Positions 1-12,285 of a DNA stretch of 64,000 nt are shown one piece after another. The DNA is from Gymnopilus junonius (lineage: Eukaryota > Basidiomycota > Agaricomycetes > Agaricales > Galerinaceae). The position numbers and the translations under genes were made by a program. Location of the stretch: assembly GCA_015501075.1 (NCBI GenBank), contig JADNYJ010000192.1, positions 1-64,000 of the forward strand. The letters run 5' to 3'. Position 1 is the first letter of the stretch. Every line of letters begins with the position of its first letter. The notes beneath the pieces are model-generated. The model did not search any database. It saw nothing but the letters and a program-made list of their open reading frames with translations, and was not told where the DNA came from.

Positions 1-1468
1 ATATTACATGAACATCGTATGTAAGAACCATGGAAAAACGTACTCTCAGAAAGAATTAATAGGCCATGTTCATCGGGAGCCACAGTCAAAATGTAGAAAG
101 TGGAAACTGGTACTTTGTACTGTGGGAATGGGTCGGGAGGTTTGATACATAACCGTTTTCTACCTGTATCAGCTTACTCTCGGGTTTTTTTGTGTATATC
201 TGCTACTGCTCTTTTGTTAACACGGTTCCATACACTGCATCTATGCCTTCTTCAAACTTGGGCCCACCTGCACAAGCTGCTGGACGACACGTTACCGTTA
301 CTGTCCACAACCTTGGGGACGACGTTTATCCAATAATCAATGGTCCCGAGTTTATTGAGCTCGACGCTGTGAGGGGGACCCTCAGCGTGGGTCCGTAAAT
401 AAGAAAAAGCCGCCGTAGATTGTCCGAGATAAGATAACAAAGGCGCCATTATTACTTTCCGGAGTTATCAAACCTTGCAACGAAATACGATCGGTATCCT
501 CCTTCCTCTCGCCTCCATTCAAACTCAAGAAATTTTTTATTTTTATTTATCCGATGGCAAACGACTCTATGGACCGGAATCCGACTTATTGTCCACCCTA
601 ACAGCTTCCAATAATATTCCCTGAGCAAATTTCTTCGGTTTATCACTAAATTTTCCTCTAGATCCTATTTTCCTCACTCGCCTTTCACTCATGAAATTTT
701 ATTCCACTCCATTTAGATTGTAGAATACGATCAGACCATCAGTCCGATAGTTTTTCATCTTGTTTACTTCAAATTTTCACTCACCTGCTGCATCTATTTT
801 CCCTTCTCCTTAAAACTTTTCGCTTGTAGCTACAGTATAAATACTGGACATGTATTCTGTAGTTCACCAGTTGAATACAATCCCATCACTCAACTCAGAA
901 GTACAGAAATCGATTCAGATACAGCAAATTCTCGTCTCAAAATACTCAAACTTCCTCACTTTCTCACTGTTCCTGGAATTCTCATCTATATTTTATTTCA
1001 CTATCTACACCTACACACGCTATTGGAACCATCAGACAAACGGAGTTTGTCCCCGAGTCCCTTTTACGACTCCCACGAACTCTTATCATTTCAACGCCCT
1101 AACGAGATAAGGGATCAGACTCAGATGGGAAATTTCCTTTATTTTCGCTACAGCGTCCGAGGCTCAATCACAAGTTGGCAACGGTGAGACTCCTACGACG
1201 GATTTTTCTTCTTACTTTCTTCGCATTTGATAATGTTCTTTTTCGAATGACAGGCTCTGCTCTTGTTTCACCCTTTTCGCTTCACGTCCTCTACCAATTC
1301 TACTAAAAGACTGGCGATGTCGACCTGTACGTTATCTTTGCCTTTCATTGCAAACAATTAACCTTTAGGCTGTGACAGCACTGGTCTATACCAATTGGAC
1401 CGAAGCAGCTTGTCCCGCTAATCGTGACTCGATACACATATACGAAGTTCAGGAAGTGCTAAATCATA
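1..1468. other. Region without assignable gene
   Basis: No convincing gene is visible. A TATA-like stretch (cagtataaatac, near 833) precedes an 86-codon reading frame at 850-1110 with no recognisable features. A possible spliced coding hint sits at 1150-1480, where an acceptor-like AG at about 1370 precedes a frame containing NWTEAACPANRDS, but I cannot join it to a start. Treated as intergenic sequence or the remains of a gene downstream of the lyase. Confidence 0.35.
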
Positions 1469-4209
1469 TTATCTCGCGACTAACTGTTCACACAAACATA
1501 GAAAAGACCACAGCTCGCATACGCCCATCGCATATTGCCTATAAACACCAGTGAAATAACGAAAGCAACCAGAGCAACGCATGGTACAAACCTCGTAGAT
1601 CTTTGAGATATTATAGCCAATAGTGACGTCTTCGACACCAGCGCCATTGGCGAACTGGACATAATTCTCGCCACCATGCATTTTGATAGCAAGGTCCTTT
1701 CGAATATACTCGTATATCAACATCGTCTTCCCGAGTTCGGCTGCAGCAGGTGTGCGTCCGCGAGTTTCAGTCAAGAATTGCCGTCGTAGGTCCTCGTGTA
1801 ATGCTGTCGCTTTGGTAGCAATCCGACTCTTGAACTCACCTAAGGCACTGAGAGGAGGCTTTAAGGCTGAGCTGTCAAACATATGGACGTCATTGAAAAG
1901 GTCGAGAATTGGAGGGATGGTTGAAGCCGCTATGGCTTCCATCTGATCTGCGCGGTCCATAACGGTAGTTCGGTCAAAGTTTTGAGACATGACCCCAGAT
2001 AATTTGGCAGTCATTTGGCTTCGCTGATATGGGGACATATACGCGCTGAAAGTCGACCCGAGTTCCTCCTGTAAAATTTTTGCGAGCCCTCGAAGAAAAT
2101 CTAGGCGAAGCGTACGCAAATCCACGGCTGAATATAAAGATCAGCATGGTCAATATGAGAAACAACGTGAATAATGAAATTACCTTGACAAAGCAGATAT
2201 AAATATGAGGCCATGAGCATCGATAAGACATCTAGCGATGTAACAGTTGCACGAGCGGATATCAAGGCCAGAGAACTAAATGAAAATGAAAATTAAACAA
2301 ATAACTAATGACAGAATAAACCCCACATACTTGACCACCTGGTTATGCATCTCCGCCGACTGGATGTGTGTGGACACCGGCCCAGCCAGAAAGCCCAATT
2401 CTGCTACATAAGCAGCGGTAGCAGTGTCCACACCTTTTCCATGATAGTTCAGTGAGGGGTCAGTTGCAGCGAGCGATGGCGGGAGACCGTTATTCATGGC
2501 CGGATTACAGAGCTCAGTGCTCTGAGAAAACATAAGCTTTCCAATATGATGCAAGGCAAGGCGCGTCTTTTCCATGGCGTTTGTGACGGCCATAGCCTGA
2601 AAGTTGCCTCCATGGTGAATAGTACCAGACTCATTTTCAACTAGAGGGTTATCAGTAGCTAATGAAAAAGTGTTTATCAATATATATCCATTGGAGATGG
2701 CGAACCTTACAAACTAGAGTTGCATTCTTGTGTAACAGCATCAAGGGCAGAGAGGATATCTTCTATCTGTGGGCCAAGGAATTGGGGGGCAGTGCGTAAA
2801 GGATAGCGATCCTGCTTCAAAGAATAACGATCTTGGTCCAGGCCGACTTCCTCGCCATGAAGTCGTGCAAGCTTACTGCCTTGGAGGAGATCATAAATAT
2901 TCTGAGCACATTCAACCTAGTAATTTACAGTAAGTTAGCAAAATTAAGCGGAAGACTTTAGCTTGATATGAACTGACTTGACCAGGATGAGGCCGAGCGA
3001 CGGCATGAATAAAAGGAGCGAATGAACCGCGTTCTCCGCCGAGGGCCTCCGTACCCATGGCTGTACACACTTGGGCAAGAAGAACAAGATGCATGGCATC
3101 ACTAACTGCTAGTGCTGCAACGGCTGCAGACACTGCAGTACCGTTGACCAGTCCTAGGTGTTCCTTCGACTCCAGGCCGATAGCTGCAATGGAATACTTC
3201 CCCAAAACTTCATCAGCAGATGCCTTCTGACGAAAACCAGACAATCTGGGACCGCAGTAAACCTGAATATTCGGATTACTGACTTTCTTTTTTTAGTCAT
3301 GGATCTATAGAAGAATAAGTGTAGGCATACCTAGGGCTCCTGCAATGTAAGATAGAGGAGAGAGGTCTGGTATTGTAAAAGTAAGTTGTCTATTTCGCTT
3401 TTCAAAGACACCGTACAAACCTCCCGATGCTGAGATGCTCCCGCGAAGTGGGACGACTGGCGTTATATCAGCGCATATGAGTTCATTCATCTTTTCGATG
3501 AGCTCCCACCTAACATGATAAATCTCAGTGTCACAAATGCTAAAAATGAATTTGCTAACCGGACCCCAGAGTGACCACGAATCAGTGAATTCATTCTAAT
3601 TAATATAGCTGCTCTATAACCGTTTCGTTGAATGAGGTAGTAAAACTATAAAACAGAAGTGAACGAACCGGACCCAAGATTCAGGCATAGTTGTCAAAGA
3701 GGCGGGGTCCTGCAAAGGTAGAATACTGGGAGATCGGTTTGAGGTTGGCATGATACCGATATGCAAGTGCTGGAGAAGCGCATGACCGAGAATGACAGGT
3801 TTATCAGTGCGAGCATCAGCTGGGTTCTGAGTTAATATGTGCAAAGGAGTGACCCGAATGGAAATTGTAAGCCCACCACTCCCGCCGAATCCTGTGGACA
3901 ATCCATAGATACTGGCTCCAGTGGCGACCTTGTTGACAACAACCTGTCTGCTCTTGCTAACGTATTCTTTGACTTGATTGTTGTCATCGAGTTTTACTGA
4001 GGCAGAATACCGAGCTGCGGCAACAATCGCAGTCGTAGACAAGGTATACCCATCGACCTTGACAGGCTCGGTCCTGTAACGCAGTTTCTGTTAGATCATG
4101 GAGGGAGTGAAGTGAGCAAAAACATTGAGGATGCGCCTATACTTGATGAAGTCTCTATGGGCCTCAATGAATTTCCAGAGCAATGTTCGCGAGGAATGGC
4201 TTAGAGGTG
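1469..4209 (-). CDS. PAL: Phenylalanine ammonia-lyase (aromatic ammonia-lyase), 5' end missing
   Basis: Deaminates L-phenylalanine to trans-cinnamate and ammonia, the entry to fungal phenylpropanoid and benzoate compounds. Exons read right to left. The exon at 4143-4209 encodes [14 protein letters not shown]. The next gives [16 protein letters not shown] and the active-site Tyr loop [14 protein letters not shown]. Then follow [35 protein letters not shown] and RGSISASG (codons near 3422-3445), an intron, and [12 protein letters not shown]. The Ala-Ser-Gly that cyclises to the MIO cofactor is therefore intact, immediately before an intron. ATDNPLVE and GGNFQA follow. The C-terminus is SKIYE, an intron, then LVAR and stop at 1469. 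No start codon lies in frame upstream: the first visible exon has an acceptor CAG directly next to a repeat element at 4217. Only the N-terminal few dozen residues appear lost. It may be a 5'-truncated pseudogene, or the first exon may lie beyond the element. Confidence 0.88.
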
Positions 4210-4216
4210 CTGAAGG

Positions 4217-4450
4217 TTACGATGCTTTTATGTAAGTAAAACATCGTTCTTTTAGAGGACGTTCTTGTAACGCTCTGTGATCCCACAGCATCTCAACATG
4301 TCTGCAATCAGGACAATGGCATGCTTGTTCGGCTTGGTCCGGCTCTGCAGTCAAGCCGATGGTGTGCTTGTCCGGCTTTATCCGGCATATTCTTCTGCCA
4401 TGTTCTTTTTCTTCAACAAACCATTGGTTCTTGTCATGGCAGTATTCTCT
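4217..4450. mobile_element. End of a repeat element, copy A (hairpin terminus)
   Basis: The sequence from 4217 rightwards is clearly related to that from 63502 rightwards: both begin TTACGATGCTTTTA and share GTAAGTAAAAC, GCATCTCAACAT and TCTGCAATCAG, then decay over about 200 bp. The edge forms a hairpin at 4219-4247 (ACGATG..TTTTA facing TAAAA..CATCGT around a 6-7 nt loop). A single hairpin-bearing end without an obvious inverted partner resembles a Helitron-type 3' terminus, but no Rep/helicase gene is visible, so the class is inferred. It sits 7 bp from the first visible lyase exon. Confidence 0.6.
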
Positions 4451-4563
4451 GTTTGTTGTTAAATTTTACTGCTGTGAAACTTGTTTTGTATGTATAAATA
4501 TTAATGGGCTTGTTTGATGGAAATATGTTTTTGGAAGATGGCTGTGAATGGAGCCCTAGTGCA

Positions 4564-4648
4564 AGGCAGTTATATTTAGATTCAGATTATTTTTAAATGC
4601 TGTATCTTATCTGCTGATATAAGCAGCGTCCCTCCGCTGCTTATATAA
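4564..4648. repeat. Direct repeat with perfect hairpin, copy 1
   Basis: Begins GGCAGTTATATTTAGATT and ends in an 11-bp perfect stem at 4618-4645 (TATAAGCAGCG / CGCTGCTTATA, loop TCCCTC). A diverged second copy lies at 5296-5394 in the same orientation. Together they bracket the AACTGG-rich block. Confidence 0.65.
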
Positions 4649-4679
4649 TATAATAAGTTACAGGGCCGCTGGAATTAAT

Positions 4680-5250
4680 GTTTGAAAGTCTGGTCTGGTC
4701 CAGTTTTTGGGTGCCCGAGGACCCTAACCGAGACCGAGACCAGTTAGGTAAAATTAGAAATGTCTAAATAACTGGACTGGACTGCAACTAACTGGTCTTG
4801 ATCAGTCTTGTGCAGTTATTTTCAGTTATATAACTGGTTTTAACTGGTTACAGTTATAACCAGTTATCAACCAGTTATAACCAGTTTTTTTGGCATAAAT
4901 AATTGTCTCATAGTGTAAACTAAATGAATCACAATTTTTACAGTCAAAACGAGCTCAAGAACATCACAAACGGTTGAGAAATGATAAAATTAGAGCAGAT
5001 TCAACAATTTTTGCGAGTATTGCTATAACTTTCTTAATTCTCAACCGAATTTTACGTTTTTTGGGTCGTTCAAAAGCTATAATATATGGGTATAATCGTG
5101 CAAAATTTCAGAATTTTATGACTGGTCCTAACTGGTTAAGACCGGTTTTAAGCAGTTACAAAAATTCTAAAATTTGGACTAACTGCTAACCAGACTGTGG
5201 TTTATGGTTACAATGGTTAGTATATTTTGCAGTTAGCATCAGTTAATGCA
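4680..5250. repeat. AACTGGT/ACCAGTT-rich repeat block
   Basis: Dense imperfect copies of AACTGGT and its reverse complement ACCAGTT occur on both strands, concentrated at 4700-4890 and 5118-5240 (for example CAGTTATAACCAGTTATC). The centre, 4900-5110, is AT-rich and unique. There is no coding potential. The arrangement, with motif clusters at both ends and a plain centre, looks like a non-autonomous element rather than a satellite. Confidence 0.6.
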
Positions 5251-5295
5251 ATATGAACTTCAACAAATGCCTCATGTGCCAGCAGTGTGTGGCAA

Positions 5296-5394
5296 AAGGC
5301 AGCTATATTTAGATTTGACTTATTATTAGTATCTGGAGCTGGGTGGGTGATTATATCAGCAGCGTTCCTCCGCCGCTTACATAATCTAATATCT
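5296..5394. repeat. Direct repeat with hairpin, copy 2
   Basis: Second copy of the 4564-4648 unit, beginning GGCAGCTATATTTAGATT and carrying ATCAGCAGCGTTCCTCCGCC, where the hairpin arms have decayed relative to copy 1. Confidence 0.6.
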
Positions 5395-5458
5395 GTGCTA
5401 AGGTACTATCGGATTTGCTGTTCAAGGTGTGTTCTATTTTATTCTGAAGGGCATATAT

Positions 5459-6452
5459 TTAAATTTTACCTATCATCATATATAGATGGTCTAATACTAT
5501 TTGTGAAGTAGGAAAAGCATTGTCCTGCCATGCAAAGCAGTGGCCCACTAAAACAAGTTTTCCATTAGGCAAAGCCCCACTGAAGACACTTTCGCGAACA
5601 GTGTTGTCAAGGACCATTGAGAGCAGATATTTGGTGTAGTGTGGTATCAATAATGTCCAATAAGTGCGCTCGTAGAGTTGTTGCCTCGATGTGACATTAT
5701 TTATAAAGAAAATGATAATTGCTGGGCTTCAAAGAATGGACTCCAAATTAGTTCGATTACAGGACTCATAGCGTGAGACTCGGAGATACCCCTGTTCAAT
5801 AGCTGGTAGATGAGCTATGGTCGAACGTCTGATAACCAAGTCCACATGTAAATGATGGACCCTCAAAATAAAAATAAAAATCAGACAGTTTGCTCACGAG
5901 TCATGGATTCCTAACTTTATGTATCGCATCTGCACATTACACTCGGCGCAAGGTGAGATTGGATGAACATGATGGTCCTTGGTACTTATGCCTGTTTCTC
6001 ATGCAATTCTCATGTCAACTTTTTTTAATTTTGGGGACAAGAATATCATACACTCATCTCAGGCTGTTCAATGGTTGCTGTGTTTACTATTCTTAATGAA
6101 GAAGAGCCCACACTTTCATTCGCAATCAATAAACCTGTGGGTTTCCTCTTCCGGAACCACAAATACCGCATCAATTCTTCTTGTGGGTCATCATCAATGT
6201 GTCATTGCGATTCGCCAGCGTGGCAGAGCCGCTGGGCAAGAGCGGACCCCAAGGACATCTTACCGATTATGCATTCTTGCTCACCCCGTCGTGATCATCT
6301 AATTTGAACGTTAACTTGTAAACCGGTTGGCAGTGGCCAGAACCTCCAGTGTGGGCAAGAAACCAAGAGCATTCATGTCGGCTGACTCTAGGAGCTTCTT
6401 TGCTCCTAGGTCTCATGGATTCATACCACATGTCATACCTTCTTTTGTCCAA
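5459..6452 (-). pseudogene. Degenerate unidentified gene
   Basis: The minus strand holds protein-like fragments in changing frames. Right to left they are PRVSRHECSWFLAHTGGSG and VYKLTFKLDDHDGV (6452-6267), then RCPWGPLLPSGSATLANRND, EELMRYLWFRKRKPTG and ESVGSSSLRIVNTATIEQPE, and finally GKLVLVGHCFAWQDNAFPTS (5459-5650). In-frame stops interrupt the fragments and no consistent splice model joins them. The composition is clearly protein-like, but I do not recognise the family. It may be a decayed gene or an intron-rich gene I could not resolve. Confidence 0.3.
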
Positions 6453-6629
6453 CCCTCAACAGTTTTGATCAGGTATCTTTTCGTTTCCGCAGTACCTGAT
6501 TTCAAAAATGAACTCAACTTTATTCTCCAGCTTAGATGCTATCTATGAAATATATTATCACTATCACTATCACTTCTTCTTGTGATCCATCCTTCTGAAT
6601 TGAATTGCATTGTGAGTTCAGCTATTGTC

Positions 6630-8411
6630 ATGTCCCTTGCTAACCGAGGGCTTCGACAAGCAAGTCTTGTGGCTCCTGGAGCCTTTCTTCATTCATTTTA
6701 TCTTGGAATCACAAATGAGTGGAGACCCGACTTTATTGAAGGAATCTCTAGACTTGATGTGTGTATTTCCCGAGGCCAGTTCCTTAGTTTCTGATTGCCT
6801 TTGAGCCAGATATCCGAAAATGACCTCATGACAGAAGAATTATCAGGTGAATTCTGTCCAGATATCAGGTTTATTCACCACTTGAATTGTCTCCTAAGAT
6901 TTTGTGAGAGATACTCACCACCACAACAATGATTGGATATCACCTCATGGTTTTCTAACACCATCCTGCTCTGAGGCATTGCTAGATTCTTGTTCCATGG
7001 TCTTAAATGAACTTTTTAAACCTTACAAGCCCATACAGACCCACCAGCTGGTTGTTGGTTCGGGTGTAGTTTGCTTCTTGAAGCGGTGGCCTGTGTTATT
7101 TGCAATGAGAATGAGGTGATACTCACTCCTGGCCCTGTTTGGCCTGTTTTCCAAGTCATTCTAGGGCAAGCGAAAGTGTCCTTATCTGTTGTCCCACCAT
7201 CGATCATTAACAGAGAGAAATCTATCTCTTCTGATGCAGCCATGAAAGAGTTGGAAACATTACTCTGTTGGACAGAGGAAACAGAGCAGGTATGGGCCCA
7301 ACACATTGGCCAGCTCTTTCAAGATAGGAAGGTCCCTCGAGCGATCCTGCTTAGTAACCCTCAGAATCCCCTTGGAAGATGTTACCTGCAATCATTCCTC
7401 GTTCGCACTCTGGAGTTTTGTGAAAAAGTGAGCGAAATCTTGTATTTACTGAACAATGAAATCCATTTCTCATCGTTGTCTGTAGCACAATTTGTTCCTT
7501 ATTTCTGATGAGGTCTTTGTGCTCTCAGGGCATAGAACTGGTGAGTTTGAAGGCCATGCAGGAGAAGTCCACAAATCAGTGGTAAATATCATCCTGACAT
7601 TTCCTTCTAGGCATAGATTCAACTCCGAGGTTTCAATCTATACTGTCAATCAATCCCATCGAAGCAAAGTGTGACCTGGCTTGAATCATCAGCTTGTGGA
7701 GTGTTTCAAAGGACTTTGGGTGTAGTGGTGCATGGTAAAATCATATCTGAATTCTAGCACCCTGTTACTATGGCTGATTAAGCTCATATTGTAGTCTGGC
7801 AGTGGTGGTGACGCCTTCAGCAATCCAGTTATGAAATTGGCACTTCTGTCTCTAGCCCCATCTTTCTGGGTATCATCACTTGCAGACAGCTTCTTTTCCG
7901 CATTTTTCATGGGGAAAAGGGATGATAACCTTCCAACCATGGTGTCCAAGAAGGACGAAAGTGCAATTAACAGTCTTACTTCCTCGTCGCACAGTCTGGT
8001 ATATTGGTACGTGCAAGAAAATAACCAAAGGCTATATATTGCGAAGAGACGATTTCAGGCATGGTGTTTTGAATGTGAAATTAGATACTTAGAAGCTGAT
8101 GCTGGTAACCAAAATCTATTCTATTTGAATAAGGTCTTTCTGACATGTTTGTGCATATTTCTACCAGGGCATTTCTTAATGGTATTCTTGGGCCTGTGGC
8201 TCGAGCATAGGGTCTGTGATAGCTCCCGAAATGATCTCACAGATTTAGAGAGGGCCTTTCATGCCCACCTGCTTGGTCACGGTATTGCTATCCAGCCTGG
8301 ACTACCAGCTTATTGTCAGCACCCAGGATGGTTCCATGTCACATTCTGCAGAAAGGCGAATATATGGATGCTGCACTATTTCGATTTGATCATGCTTTGA
8401 ATGCTTGGTAA
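6630..8411 (+). CDS. PLP-dependent class I/II aminotransferase, ACC-synthase-like
   Basis: A fold-type I PLP enzyme of the group that includes 1-aminocyclopropane-1-carboxylate synthase-like proteins; substrate unknown. The start ATG at 6630 gives MSLANRGLRQASL, and ISENDLMTEELS follows after an intron. SCSEALLDS, ELFKPYKPIQTHQLVVGSGV and NEVILTPGPVWPVFQVILG match the cofactor-binding half. AILLSNPQNPLGRCY carries the conserved NPxNPxG, and FLISDEVFVLSGH carries the Asp that contacts the PLP pyridine. SLWSVSKDFGCSGAW supplies the Schiff-base lysine (codon 7709-7711). The C-terminus contains DLERAFHAHLLGHGIAIQPG and HPGWFHVTF. The last codons change frame at a TT run (8344-8345); adding one T continues into EYMDAALFRFDHALNAW and a stop at 8411. 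Its neighbours, the lyase and an O-methyltransferase, suggest amino-acid-derived metabolism. Confidence 0.78.
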
Positions 8412-9340
8412 TGAAAGATATTGTATATTGTAAAGTTCCAATACCCTCTATCCATATTTCGCATTTCCAAGCTTTATTTGATCAAATGTTGCAATTACAT
8501 CCACCTACTGACAACCCTCTCAAAGTCTCAGGAAAGAGTAATGTAGACTTGACTTTCTCATGACTTTCTTCACTAGAGGATGCTCCCTCATGTCTATTTA
8601 TGTCCAGTTCCACTATTCATCCATTTCCAGTCCACTCAGCACTGCAGCCAATGTGATCCCATCACGTCCCATCTGTACAGCCAGCTCCAGCACATCCGAC
8701 AGCACAAGAAACGAATTCAGCATAGCCCACGCCCCATTCCAAACCTTTCATTCAATAATGCTATAATCAATCTATAATCTCACGTGCCTCCTATCCAAGT
8801 GTGGCACTGTAGCGAGAGTGAGGTCGAAAGGAGTTTGGATGAAGATTTTGTGAAAGATTGGACACAGATGTGATCTGAAAAAGGTCATTGATGTGCACTG
8901 ATGAGTCTGTCCACAGGTTCTTCCATTTTACTCACAACTGATTATAATCACATTATATTTCCACTTGGAATACACATCTCCATCTCCATGTCAACAATGA
9001 GTAGTGACAAGTGCTCATGAAAATGATGCAGTGGCCTGATCCATGAGACAATGGGAGGCCATTGCGAGGCGATACAATCAAGCCTGTATTGGAAATATGT
9101 GACCTATGTAAGCATTCACTTATGAAGAGGCCCAATATGCTCCATTAAGGCTGCCTAATTTTACTTTCAGAAGGCGGCAAGAACAAATGTTCCACCTGAT
9201 ATGTTCCAACCTATTCACTTCACCAGCAGTTTCCAGGACCCCTTATGGGATGTACTCATAGGACTCTCAGAAGGTAAGTTTGGCTGTCATCATTTTTTCT
9301 ACTACTGTTTTCCCCAAACAACTTTTGAAGGTACTTCTTT
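8412..9340. other. Intergenic region
   Basis: Lies between the aminotransferase and the O-methyltransferase. Short reading frames only, none with protein-like conservation. Probably the terminator of the first gene and the promoter of the second. Confidence 0.4.
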
Positions 9341-11193
9341 ATGGCTATGCAATCCATTCCATCTTTCGGCTCTCCTCGGGTGCAAGTCAAAACCTTGCTT
9401 TCCATGATACTAGCTTCCACCAAAACTGCTATGCAAGAATATGAGAATGCAGGATTCAGCATCCCAGCCCCAGATTCACCGGAAGCACATCCATCTGATT
9501 TCGCCTCTAACTTGGTCGATTTGCAGAAATCTATTATCATCTTGGAAGGAGCATGTTGCAAGCTGGTCCAAACTCTTGCACCTCCGGTTCATATGTTGAG
9601 AAATGTTAGTAATTCTGCAATTTTATGCTGGATGTCAAACTAATGTTTACACATTTCAGCACCTTATGACTCCTGCTGAACAGCCTTGCCTATGGGTGGC
9701 AGTGGAGTCTAAAATTCCGGACATACTTACCCAGTCTCCTAATGGAATGCATGTCAATGAGATAGCGAAGATAGCACCAAAGTTCCTTGAACCACAGAAA
9801 CTCTCCCATATTATTCACTTCTTGGCATCTCGGGGTTACTTCAGAGAAGGTTTATTCTTGATAGATCGCTCGCTTTAATCACCTCTCTGACCAATGAACA
9901 CAGTGTCTTACAATGTCTTCGCCAATAATCATCTGTCTCTCACCCTGTTGTCTTCAAACCCCCTCTTGTCACTGCTTTACATTTCGATGAAAATATTCAG
10001 CAAGGGATTTGGGTCTCTTCCAGATGCCCTTACTGATTTGGATTATGGGAATTCCAAAGACCCTGACAAAGCTCCATTTATTTTTGCGGTCCATGATAAC
10101 TTCACAGGTGGTGACTTTTTCGATTGGCTCCAGCAACATGTCAGCCATTGTTGTGGATCATAGAACTATCAATACTAATTTTTTCTTTTATTCTTAAGCC
10201 CATAGATAAGGAGGTGGGTATTCTCATGGTACACATAGCATTGTAATTGCTAACCTCTTGCTGGAAGCATTTTGCTGCTGGTATGGTAGGCTTGAACAAT
10301 GTTTCCACACCAGGGTTACACTGTAAGTCCCTTTAATTCGTCAGAAAATGACCTAGCCCTTAAATCAATTATGCAGGTGGTGTTTGGAATGAACTCCCTG
10401 AAGGGGCTTCCATCTGTGATGTGGGCTCTGGAGTTGGTGGTTTCTCTATCTGCCTTGCAAGAGCACACCCCAGTTTCAAAGTCACCTTAGTTGACCGTCG
10501 AGAAGTCATTGATCAGGCTGAAAGGGTATGGCAAATTCAACCGATCTATAAAAAATTGGCCTCATTCATTACATAGTTTTGGAGGTCGGAATACCCTCAG
10601 GCCGTTCAGGATCAGCGAGCTGCCTTCGTTTCAGGAGACTTTCTGAAGGACATTCCAGGTGGCCACGATGTTTATTTTGTGAGTGATTTCAAACCACAGT
10701 AGTCCTCTTCCTGACCCTCTGACAAAGAAATCAATAGGCTCGTCACATCATTCATGACTGGCCAGACTCAAAAGCCATCGTCATACTCGGAAATATACGG
10801 AGAGCCATGCGCCTGGATTCACGGCTGTTTATTGAAGAGCATATCCTTCCCCACTCAAATAATGCTAAAGACACTAGAACGACAGACTTAACCGAAGAGG
10901 TTGGCAATTTTTTATCATAATTATTGTGATAGTCTTGATATCACAATGCGTATAGACATTCTTGACAGGTTCGAGGAGGCTATATCACCTTGATATGCTA
11001 ATGCTTTCAATGATGAACGCCAAAGAGCGCGCCATACATGAATTTGACGATCTTGGGTATGTCACAGCCCATTTATTGCATATCCCCCTGTCGCTGATGA
11101 TAGAAAACCAGTTCAAAAGTGGGCCTCAAGATCATAAAGCGGTGGGATTTGCTGGAAACTAGCCTTCTAGAATATGCCATTGTTAGTGTGTAG
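9341..11193 (+). CDS. S-adenosylmethionine-dependent O-methyltransferase (class II, COMT-like)
   Basis: Transfers a methyl group from SAM to a hydroxyl of a small, often aromatic, substrate. The N-terminal dimerisation part reads RVQVKTLLSMILASTKTAM and TPAEQPCLWVAVESKIPDIL, followed by MHVNEIAKIAPKFLEPQKLS. The Rossmann core is present: ICDVGSGVGGFSICLARAHP (SAM glycine loop), VTLVDRREVIDQAER, GDFLKDIPGGHDVYF and RHIIHDWPDSKAIVILGNI, where the His is the expected catalytic base. MLSMMNAKERAIHEFDDLG precedes the last intron, and the final exon ends LLETSLLEYAIV.. with a stop at 11191-11193. About seven introns, and no frame break found. The start at 9341 (MAMQSIPSFGSP) is the first ATG in frame with the helical N-terminus. 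The tandem plus-strand order with 6630-8411 suggests common control. Confidence 0.82.
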
Positions 11194-12285
11194 GGTTTGA
11201 TCAACAACACGGTATGCCCCACATGCAAAGATGTGGCGACCAAAATACAATCTATATGCGTTTGCCATCGGAGTCATTGAAACTTTCCGCTGCAATGAAG
11301 TGTGCTATTTCAAGTTAGTTACTGCGACATCGGCTCTGCTGATCCAGTGAGTACTTGTCACTGAGCAGAGTACCGCACCATTATGAATTCGGTAATACAC
11401 ATTTAGCTCTCGGACCTAGCGGGAAAATCTTCGGTGAATTTTGACATGGTAAAATGAGTTTAAAATAAGTGACCTGAGAATGATAGCATGAGTAATGCGG
11501 CCCTTCTAATCTAGCCTTGCTCTGAATGAAGCCATGAGTCATAATCATAAGGTCCTAAATTAAAGAATGACATGAGTAGATCGGTTTCATGCGCTGAGTA
11601 TTAGTATTATACCCATTTAGAAGGCGGATTTCCTACACGGCCCCATTCTCACAAGTTCATCAACGCCCGCTCATGCAGACGGAATTCATTCTAGGACCAA
11701 AATAACCATTCAACTCTCTCTTGGTTGGATACTACCTATCACCGGCATAATCAAAACCAAGTGTATCTGCCAAAGAGCAACTGCCCACAAGTATTTCGGT
11801 GTTTTCAGACTGCTCAGTTTGCTCATAGAACATATTTCCTCACAGTTCCCCGTCATTCCTCATCAGCAGTCCATCAGTATTATGGAGCGAAGTATCTTTG
11901 GATGCATAGAGTAGAGTATCTGAAAATACATCTTACACTGTGAATAGAAAGGGCGAGAGAAGCCACTCAACCGTCTGATTCTGATTTTAAATTTCAATAT
12001 GCCATGTCGATTAGACAGTTACTACCAAACAGTCGTCCATGGAACTGGCTGGGGTACGTACATGTTTATCAAATATCCAATACCAATAGGGAGATATACT
12101 ATCATGTCCTCCCCCATCTGATCCTGATTTTCAGATTTCTTACAATATGTACAGTACGTCAAAGTTTCTTCACATCTGAAGTCTTCACGGAGGGTTAGAT
12201 GGAGTATTTAAATTAAAGGGGTGGCTTCCTCATAGCACCTATAACTCAGAAAGCGTTATTTCACATCTTTTGATACTTTTCACAA
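11194..12285. other. Intergenic region
   Basis: No gene recognised. Contains AT-rich stretches and short frames without conservation. Presumably terminator of the methyltransferase and promoter of the adenylation enzyme. Confidence 0.4.

Noticed and set aside
850..1110. 86-codon frame after a TATA-like box as a gene
   Set aside because: There is no recognisable feature or splice continuation, and the TATA-like box is too close to the ATG for a normal leader.
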